Source: an uncultured bacterium
GTDB lineage: Bacteria; Patescibacteriota; Gracilibacteria; Absconditabacterales; Absconditicoccaceae
DNA: 33,205 bases
Direction: 5' to 3'
Assembly: GCA_947168725.1 (NCBI GenBank)
Contig: CAMVNA010000009.1
Location: 1-33,205 of the forward strand
The stretch's first letter is position 1; each line of letters begins with the position of its first letter. The notes below the pieces were generated by a model. That model was not told the DNA's origin. It ran no database searches and saw nothing but the letters and a program-made list of their open reading frames with translations. Positions 1 through 10,188 of the stretch are shown here, one piece after another. The translations under genes were made by a program, and so were the position numbers.

Positions 1-862
<862 letters not shown>

Positions 863-896
863 CGATTTTTTAATCAAATAGTAAAAACTAATCTAA

Positions 897-924
897 ATGA
901 TAGTTTTCTCCCTTTTAATTGCAA
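897..924 (-). promoter_or_regulatory. Candidate sigma70 promoter of lysS
   Basis: On the minus strand TTGCAA (919-924) and TATCAT (897-902) are separated by 16 bases, about 35 bases before the lysS ATG. The -10 is not perfect, so this is a moderate call. Confidence 0.45.
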
Positions 925-979
925 GAAAAATCAGATTTTTATTTCTATAAGTTATATAAGAGTTCAACAGGAATTATAT

Positions 980-3331
980 TTAGGCTACATGTTCATTAGC
1001 AAAATTATCTGCTTTATATGCATAAGATCCTTTTTCTCATGTCGCAGTTCAGTATTTTATTTCAGACGGACTATTCCAAGCATAATAAACCATATCAAAA
1101 AAAGCCTTATCTCCTAATCATTTTCTGGTAATTGTTTCTCTACTTGCAACTCATCAATGTTTTTCACTCCATTCATTTATTTTACTCTCAATCTCTTCTG
1201 GGGTTCTAGCTCTTTTTACTCCATCTATCATGATAGTTTTTCAAATGGCAATGTCTTCATGTTTCCCATCTTTAAAGGTTACCCTTATAATTTTTGCATC
1301 ATTAGTTCGGAAATTATCTAATTTCATAGGAAGAATGGTATTGTAATAATTATTTATAAGTCAAACCATTGTTGCGATAGCAGATTTAGCAGGATCATCA
1401 AGATCGTTTTCACTATTAATTCAAAAATTCCTTAAAAATTTTTTATCACTATCATTAAAAATTTGATCAAATTTTATTTGCGTATATCAACGAGACCAAT
1501 CACGAGATGATAATTTTGTTACACCAATATTATGAGCTAGTTCTTTTCATTTATATTCTATACTATCTCAAGCTTTAGTTTCTTGATATAGGATTCACAT
1601 TGCTCTTTTTGCTATTTCGTCATATTCATTATTAGTAAGTCAATGGTAATGTTGCATCAGTTTAGTTTTGTTAATCCTTATAGATGCTAAAAATATTTGT
1701 GATACATCATTACTTCACTCCCTATTACTAATATTCATTTCCTCAACTTCTTTTAATACAATTTTAACAGAAAGATTTTTGTATCTAATATTGAACTTTG
1801 AAGGAGGTATATTATGTTGTCTTGAAATTAACATTCTAATATAATTTTTATCAGCTCCTGTCTCTCAATGTACTTTTTCAACAAGCTCCTCTGGAGTTCA
1901 AACTTTTCCAAGTGATATTGTTTGTTCTTTTCAAACAGGCAAAGTTCATAATTTAGGAGTCATTAAACGAGCATCTTGAGTAAAAGAAAAAGAAGATCAT
2001 CTATAGGTAAATCCTCTTCAGGAGAAAGAAACTTCAGATTTAAAATCAATTCTTCTTATATTAGCCCCAAAAAGATCAGTGTATACACCATTTCCCAAGG
2101 AAACCATAACATGGGTTACTCATTGTTCTCTAGCATGTGATTTGTTATATCTAACAGTAAGGAAAGATCCAGCAGGAGCACTTATTATTTGTTGTTTTGG
2201 ATTATTACTATTAATTTGATTTATAGAAAAATTTTTTTTAATAGGTCCACTACTGGAAATATCCCAGGCATTAACTTCTGTTGCAGCAAAACAGAGATTT
2301 TGTTTTGCTAAAATATCAGAGACGCATCAATAAGCATAAGCAGAACAAATATTTATATCACCAAGAGTATTTCTATACTGTGGATAAAATGTATAATTAT
2401 TTGCATCGTAAGTAAAAGTTTTGAGTGTTGAACGTACGTTTTCTAGAGATTCACCTTCATTTCCAGTTATTTTATTATCTTTGCTTTGAGATTCTATTAT
2501 AGAATCTCTTTTCATTGTAACTCATTCCCATACAAGAGCTCTATTACTGAGAATTCTTCACATTTGATCAGTAAGTACATATGTTTTTTGTTTATCGTCG
2601 TATTTTACCCAACACGATAATCATCAAATGAGACTTTTCATTTTTGATTTTATTTTTGGATTTTTACAGTTAGAATAATTTATTCTATATATTGCATTTT
2701 TATTTCTAAATAAATTACCCAATGCTTGGTTAATCTTTATAGGGTTGACTCTGTCTGTAAATATAATAGTTCAATCTGGTGATTGATTGAAAAGGGGTTT
2801 TTGTCTCACGATTTCTCAATTTTCAACTTTTACTTTTCATTGACGATCTCTTACTACTTCGCTATGTTCTTGAGTATTATCTTGTTCTTGCCTAGGATTG
2901 CAATATCTTTCGATTTCTTGTAATGCCCTATCTTCAGCTTTGTTTAGATCTCTTGCAACATTTGAAATCAAAATTGTTCTTTCTCTCTCACTTGTAAACT
3001 TAATTCGACCTTTTACATTTTTATATTTACTAATAAAACTGTTTATAGCATTATCTAAAAATCTTTTAGCAGCTCTCCAATAATCATTACCGTACTGGAA
3101 AAGGACAGCTTTTCAGTCTTTTACTATATATTTTTCCTTTTTTGTTAATAAATATTTAGCACTTAACATTTGTTTTTGGTATAATTTTGCCATATTAATT
3201 CACGCCTGATAAACCTCTTGATCATCTCTATAAATTAACTTATCAATCTTATTAAATTCTGTTTTTATATCTTTGGCAATTCGTCCCTCAGATCTATTTA
3301 TATATTTATCTCATGGCGCATTTCATCACAT
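980..3331 (-). CDS. Large unknown protein; possible Cys/His amidase-like plus C-terminal lysozyme-like domains
   Basis: A 783-aa protein read with many TGA-glycine codons; residues 2 and 3 are both TGA after the ATG. No family is recognised with certainty. Residues about 320-430 look like a CHAP or NlpC/P60-type cysteine amidase: a Cys at 329 (INICSAYAYG) opens a helix, an NAWDI segment follows, and a His at 407 lies in GVTHVMVSLGNGVYTDLFG. Residues about 570-680 resemble a lysozyme-like transglycosylase: Glu584 in ILYQETKAG, then SRGYTQIKF, then FGINSENDLDDPAKSAIATM. The N-terminal 270 residues are charged and helical. No signal peptide is visible. It follows the 115-aa gene by 22 bases, probably in one transcript with it. 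Domain assignments are inference from motif spacing; the gene itself is certain. Confidence 0.85.
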
Positions 3332-3353
3332 TTGAATTTTATAAAATATAAAA

Positions 3354-3701
3354 CTAAATATCTTTGATATCCGTATCAAAATCACAGTCACGGATAACAT
3401 CATTTACTAATTCATCAGCATCCTCACGAGTTCATATATAATTATCCAATTCTGACTTTTTTCTCTCTATTTCATTTAAATCATTTTTAAAATTATCCAT
3501 CATGTTTTTTACTACAGCATCTAAGTCTTTTCGAATCAAATCTCTTTTTTTGTCATCTTTCTCTAAAAGAAGTTTGCAAAGATACCATACTTGTTCTTTA
3601 TCGAAATTTTCAACAGAAACTTTTTTATCATATGGTAAATGATTATCCAATATTGTTTGGAGAGTTTGTTTCATTTGATTGAATTCATTTACGCTATTCA
3701 T
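3354..3701 (-). CDS. Hypothetical 115-aa charged protein
   Basis: I do not recognise this protein. It is acidic and helical, rich in Lys, Asp, Glu and Asn (for example KKSELDNYI near the end), with no membrane segment or signal peptide. One internal TGA follows DNYI; reading it as Gly adds a 25-residue tail ending CDFDTDIKDI before TAG. Two cysteines are present, one in WYLCKLLLEK and one in the tail. It lies between the 176-aa gene (51-base gap) and the 783-aa gene (22-base gap) with no terminator between them, so the three are probably co-transcribed. It may be a partner or immunity-like companion of the 783-aa protein, but the sequence does not show this. Confidence 0.75.
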
Positions 3702-3752
3702 ACCTATTATAATTATATTATGAACAAAATATGTTTTTATGTGCTTTTAATT

Positions 3753-4283
3753 TTATTGATAGATTTTCATAGCTTCTATAGCCTCTTTTGAAGAGCTGAA
3801 GAACTTCTCTCCATTTGAAATATAAACAGTTTTGCCTAAACCATTAAATGCAATAATAATCTCATCAAAGACAACCTGTAAAATTTGATTTAGATTATTT
3901 TTCCATGTTTCATAATTTTTAGGATTTTCAGATTTACGTTTATTTAATCCTGATACAAAATCACCCCGACTCATCTTTAAATCAAAACCTTTCATTAATC
4001 ATTTCCCAAAGAAAGAAAGAGAGTTGTAAAATCAATCGACAAAAGTATTAAAAACAATTCCAATCTTATCATCAATTATATTGATAGTTACCTGATTATC
4101 TTGAATAACTAATGTTTGTTCTTCAATAGTTGGTGTAACCATTGGAGCAATCTTTTTAGCAGTTTGATCATTAACTCCCAAAGGAGCAAAAATCACTTTT
4201 CAATACCCTTCTTTAAAGTGGTTTAATAATTTTGCAGCTCATGTTTCAACAGCTTTTGAAATAGTAGGTGTTAAATCAGACAT
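3753..4283 (-). CDS. Hypothetical 176-aa protein downstream of RuBisCO
   Basis: I do not recognise this protein. It begins MSDLTPTISKAVETGAAKLL and has a mixed alpha/beta pattern with alternating hydrophobic strands (GKVIFAPLGV, TINIIDDKIGIVFNTFV, EIIIAFNGLGKTVYIS), no signal peptide and no clear membrane helix. It contains four TGA codons, in ETG, GYG, VDG and GKG; read with the standard code it would be cut to its last 80 residues. It starts 35 bases after the RuBisCO stop with no hairpin between, so it may be read from the RuBisCO promoter. A link to RuBisCO function is only suggested by position. Confidence 0.75.
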
Positions 4284-4318
4284 GGCTAATAAATTAAATT
4301 ATAAAAATAATAATTGAA

Positions 4319-5740
4319 TTATTTTTTCTCAAAGAATTCGATAGCTCTAGCCAGTTCTTTATGATCTTTTGCATATTCATGAATATCAATTCATTTTTGA
4401 TAGGCTTCACAGGCTTGAACCATAGCAGTAGCTCCAGCTTTAGTTCCATCTGGATGTGCATGAGTTCCAGCCCCCATTGTAGTTATGAAATCAGGATTTC
4501 ACATCAGATCCATAAATGGTTTCAATAGTACTGGATTTAAACCTCCAGATACGATAGGGCAGCATTTTTTGATTCATCTCCAACTATCATCAATCAGAAT
4601 TTCCATATTTTTCTTATCAACTTCATTGATTTTTATCAAGTCTTCATCTTGTGGAGGAATTTTAGTCCAAGATTGCTCAAAAGTATGTCCCATATCTGTG
4701 AAGTATCTAATTTCGTGAGCAGCTGTTACATCTTCTCCTGGAGTTCCAGCCATTTTACCTACTCCAGCAGTTCCTGTATGAATTCCACTAGCTCCAGCCA
4801 ATCTAGCAAATTTAGAAAGAACTAAAACGGAATATCCAATAGGATTCTCTGGTCTAGTATATGCTCCATGTCCAGCTCTGTGGAAATGAATGAATACATC
4901 AGGATAGTGTCTTCTAAGAGTTTGAACAGCCATCCATCCAGCAGTTGTTCCATCGATTAAGAATGCATAACTTCCTGGTTCCATTCCACTATTTCTAATT
5001 ATTTCACATCTTTGCAGCATAGTATCAAAGTCTGCGGCAGAAACATTGAAAGAATGCACCTTCTTATGTCATGTTTCTTTTACAGCTTTATCCATAGCTT
5101 CTTTCACATGAGCTACCATCTTTTCATAAGGACAGAAATCCTGATCAGCCTGCGGTTCATCATTTTTTACAAAGTCTCCACCTCCTACCCAAAAATCATA
5201 ACAAACTTCTGCATATTCGGCACTGCTAAGTCCCATTTTAGGTTTTACAATAGTTCCAAGGATTGGTCTATCATAAGCATTTAAGTATCTTCTCATATCA
5301 TCGAGTGTATAACTTGGTCCATCGTATTGCTCAAGCATTACAGGAGGAAACCATACATCGATTAGTTTCAAAGCTTTTACATCCCCCATTCCAAAGATAT
5401 TTCCAGCAATATAAGTCATAATATTCTGAATATTACCATTTCTATCAAATAATCTCCAAGGGAAAGCAAGCTTTACAATTTCAGATTCTTGGTCTACTTC
5501 ATAAACTAGAGCATTTAAAAGTCTAGCATAAGGAGTTTCAGTCTTCACTGGGAAATTTGTTCCTGTGCTAGATTCACTAGCTACTTCACAAGCAGCTTGT
5601 AGAATATTTCTCTTTCCATTTGGTACAAGATGGTAAGAAGCTAACATATAATCACCATTTGTGGCTTTGTCTCCTAAATCTAAATTAACATAAGCTCTTT
5701 GATGATCATTTAATGATTTTAATAATTCTTCTTTTGTCAT
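4319..5740 (-). CDS. Ribulose-1,5-bisphosphate carboxylase/oxygenase, form II/III-like
   Basis: The 473-aa product carboxylates ribulose-1,5-bisphosphate to two 3-phosphoglycerates. In this lineage it is thought to act in AMP salvage rather than the Calvin cycle. Catalytic motifs are intact: GTIVKPKMGL (active-site Lys), GGDFVKNDEP (carbamylated Lys with metal-binding Asp and Glu), HFHRAGHGA, GIHTGTAGVGKM (loop 6 Lys) and SGGLNP with TTMGAGTHAHPDG (phosphate binding). KNDEP and the overall length fit the form II and II/III group rather than form I. Only about 4 of 39 glycines are TGA (after KET, WR, LM and YQK), far fewer than in neighbouring hypothetical genes, as expected for a well-expressed gene. 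The AMP phosphorylase that would feed the pathway lies 12 kb away in this window. Confidence 0.96.
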
Positions 5741-5770
5741 TTGTTTTTGTATAAAATAAAATCTGAATTA

Positions 5771-5798
5771 ATTATAAACGAAATTAATTATAATGCAA
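5771..5798 (-). promoter_or_regulatory. Candidate sigma70 promoter of RuBisCO
   Basis: On the minus strand TTGCAT (5793-5798) and a perfect TATAAT (5771-5776) are 16 bases apart, about 30 bases before the RuBisCO ATG. A second TATAAT lies within the spacer. Confidence 0.5.
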
Positions 5799-5855
5799 AT
5801 TTTACCACAGATTTTAAATATTTATTAAAATTTTTATCTTGATTTTTATAATTAT

Positions 5856-5864
5856 TGTTATAAT
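5856..5864 (+). promoter_or_regulatory. Extended -10 promoter of the lysine-rich gene
   Basis: TGTTATAAT is a perfect extended -10 element with no good -35. It predicts a transcript start near 5871, so translation of the next gene should start at the ATG at 5905 and not at the ATGs at 5839 or 5863. Confidence 0.55.
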
Positions 5865-5904
5865 GTATCAAATATATACATTTTACTATCATAATAATAC
5901 TGGC

Positions 5905-6240
5905 ATGGCAGCATCTCTATTATCCGATTTTGTAAAAAAATGTAAAACTCTGATCAGCGGTAACGAAAGTCTAATCTCTGATGGAAAAGATTTTTATGAA
6001 AAATCAAAAAAAACTTTGGCAACCGCTAAAAAGAAGAAAAAAACATCAGCAGACAAAAAGAAGCTTATCAAAGAATGAAAAGAATTATTAGAAGACTGAA
6101 AAAAACTTTATGAAAAATGAAAGAAAGCAATCGATAAAGCAAAAAACACAACATCAACTAAGCAAAAAACACAACATCAACTAAGAAAAAAACTATCAAA
6201 TCTACAAAAACCACAAAGAAAAACTCCAAAAAATAGTTAA
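5905..6240 (+). CDS. Small lysine-rich protein with a frame-shifted C-terminus
   Basis: A 111-aa basic protein, MAASLLSDFVKKCKTLISG followed by a run of Lys-rich repeats (KKKKKTSADKKK, KEGKELLEDG, KKLYEKGKK). It resembles histone H1-like or other DNA-binding basic tails, but no family is certain. Three TGA codons are read as Gly. A 23-bp direct duplication (6140-6162 and 6163-6185) shifts the frame near the end: the present tail (QKTQHQLRKKLSNLQKPQRK) ends at TAA 6240. With one copy removed, the frame reads KKKTIKSTKTTKKNSKK and stops at TAG 6234-6236, a tail that matches the rest of the protein much better. The original protein was therefore probably 101 aa. The start at 5905 fits the extended -10 at 5856. 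Confidence 0.75.
6140..6185 (+). repeat. 23-bp perfect tandem duplication inside a gene
   Basis: Two adjacent identical copies of a 23-base unit (6140-6162, 6163-6185). Since 23 is not a multiple of three, the duplication changes the reading frame of the lysine-rich gene. Confidence 0.95.
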
Positions 6241-6284
6241 ATTGAGAATTATATAAACTTTTTTGTTCGCAATACATTAAAATT

Positions 6285-6312
6285 AAAAAAGCTGATTCAG
6301 TCACGAATCAGC
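6285..6312 (-). terminator. Terminator of fusA (also usable from the plus strand)
   Basis: The perfect 8-bp stem GCTGATTC/GAATCAGC (6291-6298 with 6305-6312) is followed on the minus strand by six T. It sits between the converging lysine-rich gene and fusA. Confidence 0.8.
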
Positions 6313-6335
6313 ATTTTATCTTATGTAAAATTTAA

Positions 6336-8438
6336 TTAATCTTCATCATCCATTCCTTTTACACTTCCAGATCTCTCAGCAATAATTTTCTTTGCAAGAG
6401 CATCAGGTACTTTTTCGTAATTAGACATTTGCATTGTATATTGAGCTCTACCTTGAGTATTAGATCTAAGATCTGTAGAGTATCCAAACATCTCAGCTAA
6501 TGGAACTTTTGCTTCGATAGCAGTAGCATTTCCTCTTGGAGTTTGTCCAAGGATAAGTCATCTACGAGAACTAATATCTCCCATAACTGTACCTACATAT
6601 TCCTCAGGTGTAACTACTTCTACTGACATTATAGGTTCTAAAAGAACAGGACCAGCCTTGAAGAATGCATCTTTCATAGCCTTGTGAGTTGCAACTTTAA
6701 ATGATACTTCTGAAGAGTCCACATCATGATAAGATCCGAAGAAAGGAATAACTTTAACATTGATGATAGGATATCCAGCCAAAAGTCCTTGAGCAACCAC
6801 TTCTCTAGCTCCCTTATCAATAGCAGGTATGAATTCGTTAGGAATAACTCAACCTTTAATCTGAGATTCGAAATCGTAAACTTTTTCGTCATTTTTCTCG
6901 AGTTTCAATACAACATGTCCGTACTGTCCACGTCCTCATGACTGTTTCTTGAATAATCATTCTCATTCCACATTTTGAGTAATAGTTTCTCTGTAAGCTA
7001 CCTGAGGAGCTCCAGTATTAACTTCTACTTTATGTTCTCTTCTCATTCTTTCGATAAGTACCTCTAGATGTAATTCTCCCATTCCAGAGATAATAGTTTG
7101 ACCACTTTCTTCATCTGAATGGTATGTGAAAGTAGGATCTTCGTATGATAGTTTTGCAAGAGCAAGTCACATCTTTTCTTGATCACCTTTTGACTTTGGT
7201 TCAACGGCGATAGAGATAACTGGCTCAGGGAATGTCATACTTTCCAAAACTATAGGATTTTTCATATCACATAATGTATTTCCAGTTCTAGTATCTTTTA
7301 GTCATAGGAAAGCACAAATGTGTCCAGCAGATATTTCAGTAATTTCTTCCCTCTTGTTTGCGTGCATCATCAAAAGTCTTCCAACTCTTTCCTTTTGTCC
7401 TGTGATAGGATTCAAAAGCATATCTCCAGATTTGATAACTCCTGAATAAACTCTAACATAAGTTAAAGTACCTACGAAAGGATCAGTCATAATCTTGAAA
7501 GCGATAGCAGAAGCTGGTTGATTTACATCAGATTTTCTAGTTATTTGTTTTTCTGGATCATCTGGATCAGTTCCAACGATTTCACCTCTATCTAATGGAG
7601 AAGGTAAGAAATCAACAACGGCATCAATCATTAATTGAACTCCTTTATTTCCAAGAGCAGATCCACACATAACTGGGAATAAATCTCCACTACATGTTCC
7701 AACTCTAATAGCTTTTTTCAAAAGTTCTACAGGAATCTCTTCTCATTCCAAGTATTTTTCAGCTAATTCATCATCGTAAAGTGAAACTCTATCTATCAAA
7801 GTTTCTCTATATTCTTCAGCTTTAGCTTTTAATTCTTCAGGAATTTCGTGTTCCACTACATTTACTCATTTTTCTCCTTCGAAAGTGTAGTATTTCATGT
7901 TAACCAAGCTAACAACTCCAGCAAAAGTATCAGAAGCACCATTTGGTAATTCGATAGGAATTGCTTTATCAGTTAATCTCTCTTTGATTGATTCAACTGA
8001 TGCATAAAAGTCAGCTCCCATTTTATCCATTTTGTTAACAAAGATCATTCTAGGAACATTGTATTTGTCAGCTTGTCTCCATACAGTTTCAGTTTGAGGT
8101 TCTACTCAAGCCTGTCCATCAAGTAATGCAACAGCACCGTCAAGTACACGTAAAGATCTTTCTACTTCAATTGTAAAGTCAACGTGCCCTGGAGTATCGA
8201 TAATATTAATATGATGACCTTTCCAGAAACATACAGTAGTAGCTGATGTAATAGTAATTCATCTTTCTTTTTCCTGGTCCATCCAGTCCATTTGAGATTC
8301 TCAGTCATGAGTTTCTCAGATTTTATGTGTTCTTCCTGTATAGAAAAGAATTCTTTCAGTTACAGTAGTTTTTCAGGCATCGATGTGCGCCATGATACCT
8401 AGGTTTCTCACTTTTTCGAGAGGAGTAATGTCTGCCAT
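6336..8438 (-). CDS. fusA: Translation elongation factor G
   Basis: EF-G is the GTPase that drives ribosomal translocation. The 700-aa product has normal length. The G1 P-loop is AHIDAGKTT (residues 17-25). DTPGHVDF (G3) and NKMD (G4) follow, then domain II ([14 protein letters not shown]) and domains III-V (IPPQ-type core; [13 protein letters not shown]). The start [20 protein letters not shown] is at the expected distance before the P-loop. Several conserved glycines are TGA. It has its own promoter-like sequence upstream and a strong hairpin terminator downstream, so it appears monocistronic, not part of an rps12-rps7-fusA-tuf operon as in many bacteria. Confidence 0.97.
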
Positions 8439-8476
8439 AGTTTTAAAATTTAAAGATAATAAAAATCTCGCATTCA

Positions 8477-8504
8477 TTTATACAAATGTGTAGTTTGTTT
8501 TCAA
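8477..8504 (-). promoter_or_regulatory. Candidate sigma70 promoter of fusA
   Basis: On the minus strand TTGAAA (8499-8504) and TATAAA (8477-8482) with a 16-base spacer, about 40 bases before the fusA ATG. Confidence 0.5.
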
Positions 8505-8543
8505 GATAAAAAATAAAGTATCACTTTCCAAAAATTTAATTTA

Positions 8544-10046
8544 TTATTTACTTATTACCCTAGACACGACTTTAGAAGATTTTCACTTCCTTTTCATGTT
8601 TTGTATGTAAGCATCAATATATTTATAATCATCTTTTTTGAAATGAAATAATGGGATATTTCAATTAGATATATTCATACTTTGCATTTCTGATGGTGTT
8701 AGGTGTCTACGATTACTACCACTTCATTTATAAAAGTCTTCACTCCATCAGATAGAAAGGTATCACAAACTTTTTAGCACTGCAATATTCTGTGAACGAG
8801 AAGCTCAGCATCATCATGGGAAACGGAAAAAGGGATAGTTTTGTTTTAAATTCTTGAGGTAAGATTCTCACAAAGTTTTTTTAATTTGAGCTTCCCACAT
8901 TAATATTTCAGTCCTCAATAATATAGTTGATTTGATTTTGTTTGGAAATCACGTTCACGAACCAGATTTTATTTTGTTATAATAATTGGTTCATAATAGT
9001 GATTTTACATTATTTTCTCGCGACTTTATATTAATTCCTCTATTTAGCCCAGATGTTAAATTTGTTATATCGCTACTATCACTCAAATAAATATGACTAA
9101 AAGTATGGCAACAAATCTGGTGTCATTCTTTTGCTGCTTTCTTCCAAAGTTCGGGAGTGTTCCTTAAACAATCTCACAGAATAAAAAAAGTGGCTTTTAT
9201 ACCTGATCATTTAAGTGTATCAAGAATATGTTTAATACAGTCAATTCAGTATCCATCATCAAATGTTATCGAAATTTCTGGTCTATTTCTATTTCAGATG
9301 GTAATCGGGCTTTTTTGATTTTCAATCATTCCTTTATAATTAGTTTTTCACTTTATTGTATCACTCATTTCTTTATCAGACTTGTTTACTGCATTTTTTT
9401 TAACTGCATTTTTTTGTAAATTTTCACGTTTTTTAGTAGAATTTTGTTTTGTTATATCAGGTGTATTCTTATTATTACCGTTTGAATCCGATTTTTTAAT
9501 TTCAATTTTAATAACATCTCAAGGTTCAAATCTTTTTGAATCACTATAAATATTTCCATTTCCATCAGAAATAATGAATTTATCTTTTTCTATTACCATG
9601 TTATTTTCATCTTGATATATTTGTCTTATGTTAACAGGAGTTCGTCACATAGTTTTGATATGACAATCATATTGTGTACTATTAGATAATTTCTTAGCTT
9701 CAATAAATCTGATAGGTTTTGGATTATCGCTTATTTTAATTTTTAAGTAAATTTTTTTTTGTTGTGAGAATTCACGCTCAGGAAGCTCTTCTCATATATC
9801 ATTTGTTATTAGAATTCAATTAGTTTTTCATCAATACTGTTGTACATATTTTCTTCTGATATCATCTACATTTTCTCAAGTAACTGCATTATATGAAAAC
9901 ACATAATATTCTCAATTTCTACTCTTATTTTTATACTCAAAATATTGAATTTTATTTTGTAGTTCCTTGTTTTCTTTAGAAAATTCAAAAGCTTCTACAG
10001 GAAGAGAATCATTTTTAATATTTTTTTCAATACTATTTCAAGACAT
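8544..10046 (-). CDS. Polysaccharide deacetylase (NodB fold) with LysM-like N-terminal modules
   Basis: A 500-aa protein. The C-terminal half is a CE4/NodB metal-dependent deacetylase, which removes N-acetyl groups from glycans such as peptidoglycan or chitin-like polymers. Motif 1 is TFDDG (261-265), the metal-binding pair is His314 and His318 in CHTFSH, and motif 3 is FFRFPGG with Arg408. The first 220 residues hold two repeats that resemble LysM (YYVFSYNAVTGENVDDIRR and a second ending FEPGDVIKIEIKK), with a Lys/Asn-rich linker before the catalytic domain. The usual motif 3 Tyr (RxPY) is replaced by Gly. No signal peptide is visible, so export is unclear. Many glycines are TGA, including consecutive ones. 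A consensus promoter lies upstream. Confidence 0.85.
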
Positions 10047-10126
10047 TGTATTAGATACCGATATAAATAATTTATTGTTTTTTTAACAACCACTACAAAA
10101 ATTTATAAAACACAAAAACATATGTA

Positions 10127-10155
10127 ATTATACTCAAAACAAACAGTCATGTCAA
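10127..10155 (-). promoter_or_regulatory. Consensus sigma70 promoter of the NodB-type deacetylase
   Basis: On the minus strand a perfect TTGACA (10150-10155) and perfect TATAAT (10127-10132) are separated by 17 bases. The expected transcript start is near 10120, leaving a leader of about 75 bases before the ATG at 10046. Confidence 0.8.
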
Positions 10156-10188
10156 ATATTTAGAAACTTTTTACAAACTTAACAATAA

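Noticed and set aside
5839-5904. Earlier starts for the lysine-rich protein
   Set aside because: The ATGs at 5839 and 5863 lie before or within the extended -10 element, so the transcript should not contain them.
9518-9530. tRNA T-arm-like ggttcaaatc
   Set aside because: It lies inside the deacetylase coding frame and has no acceptor stem, D-arm or anticodon arm around it.
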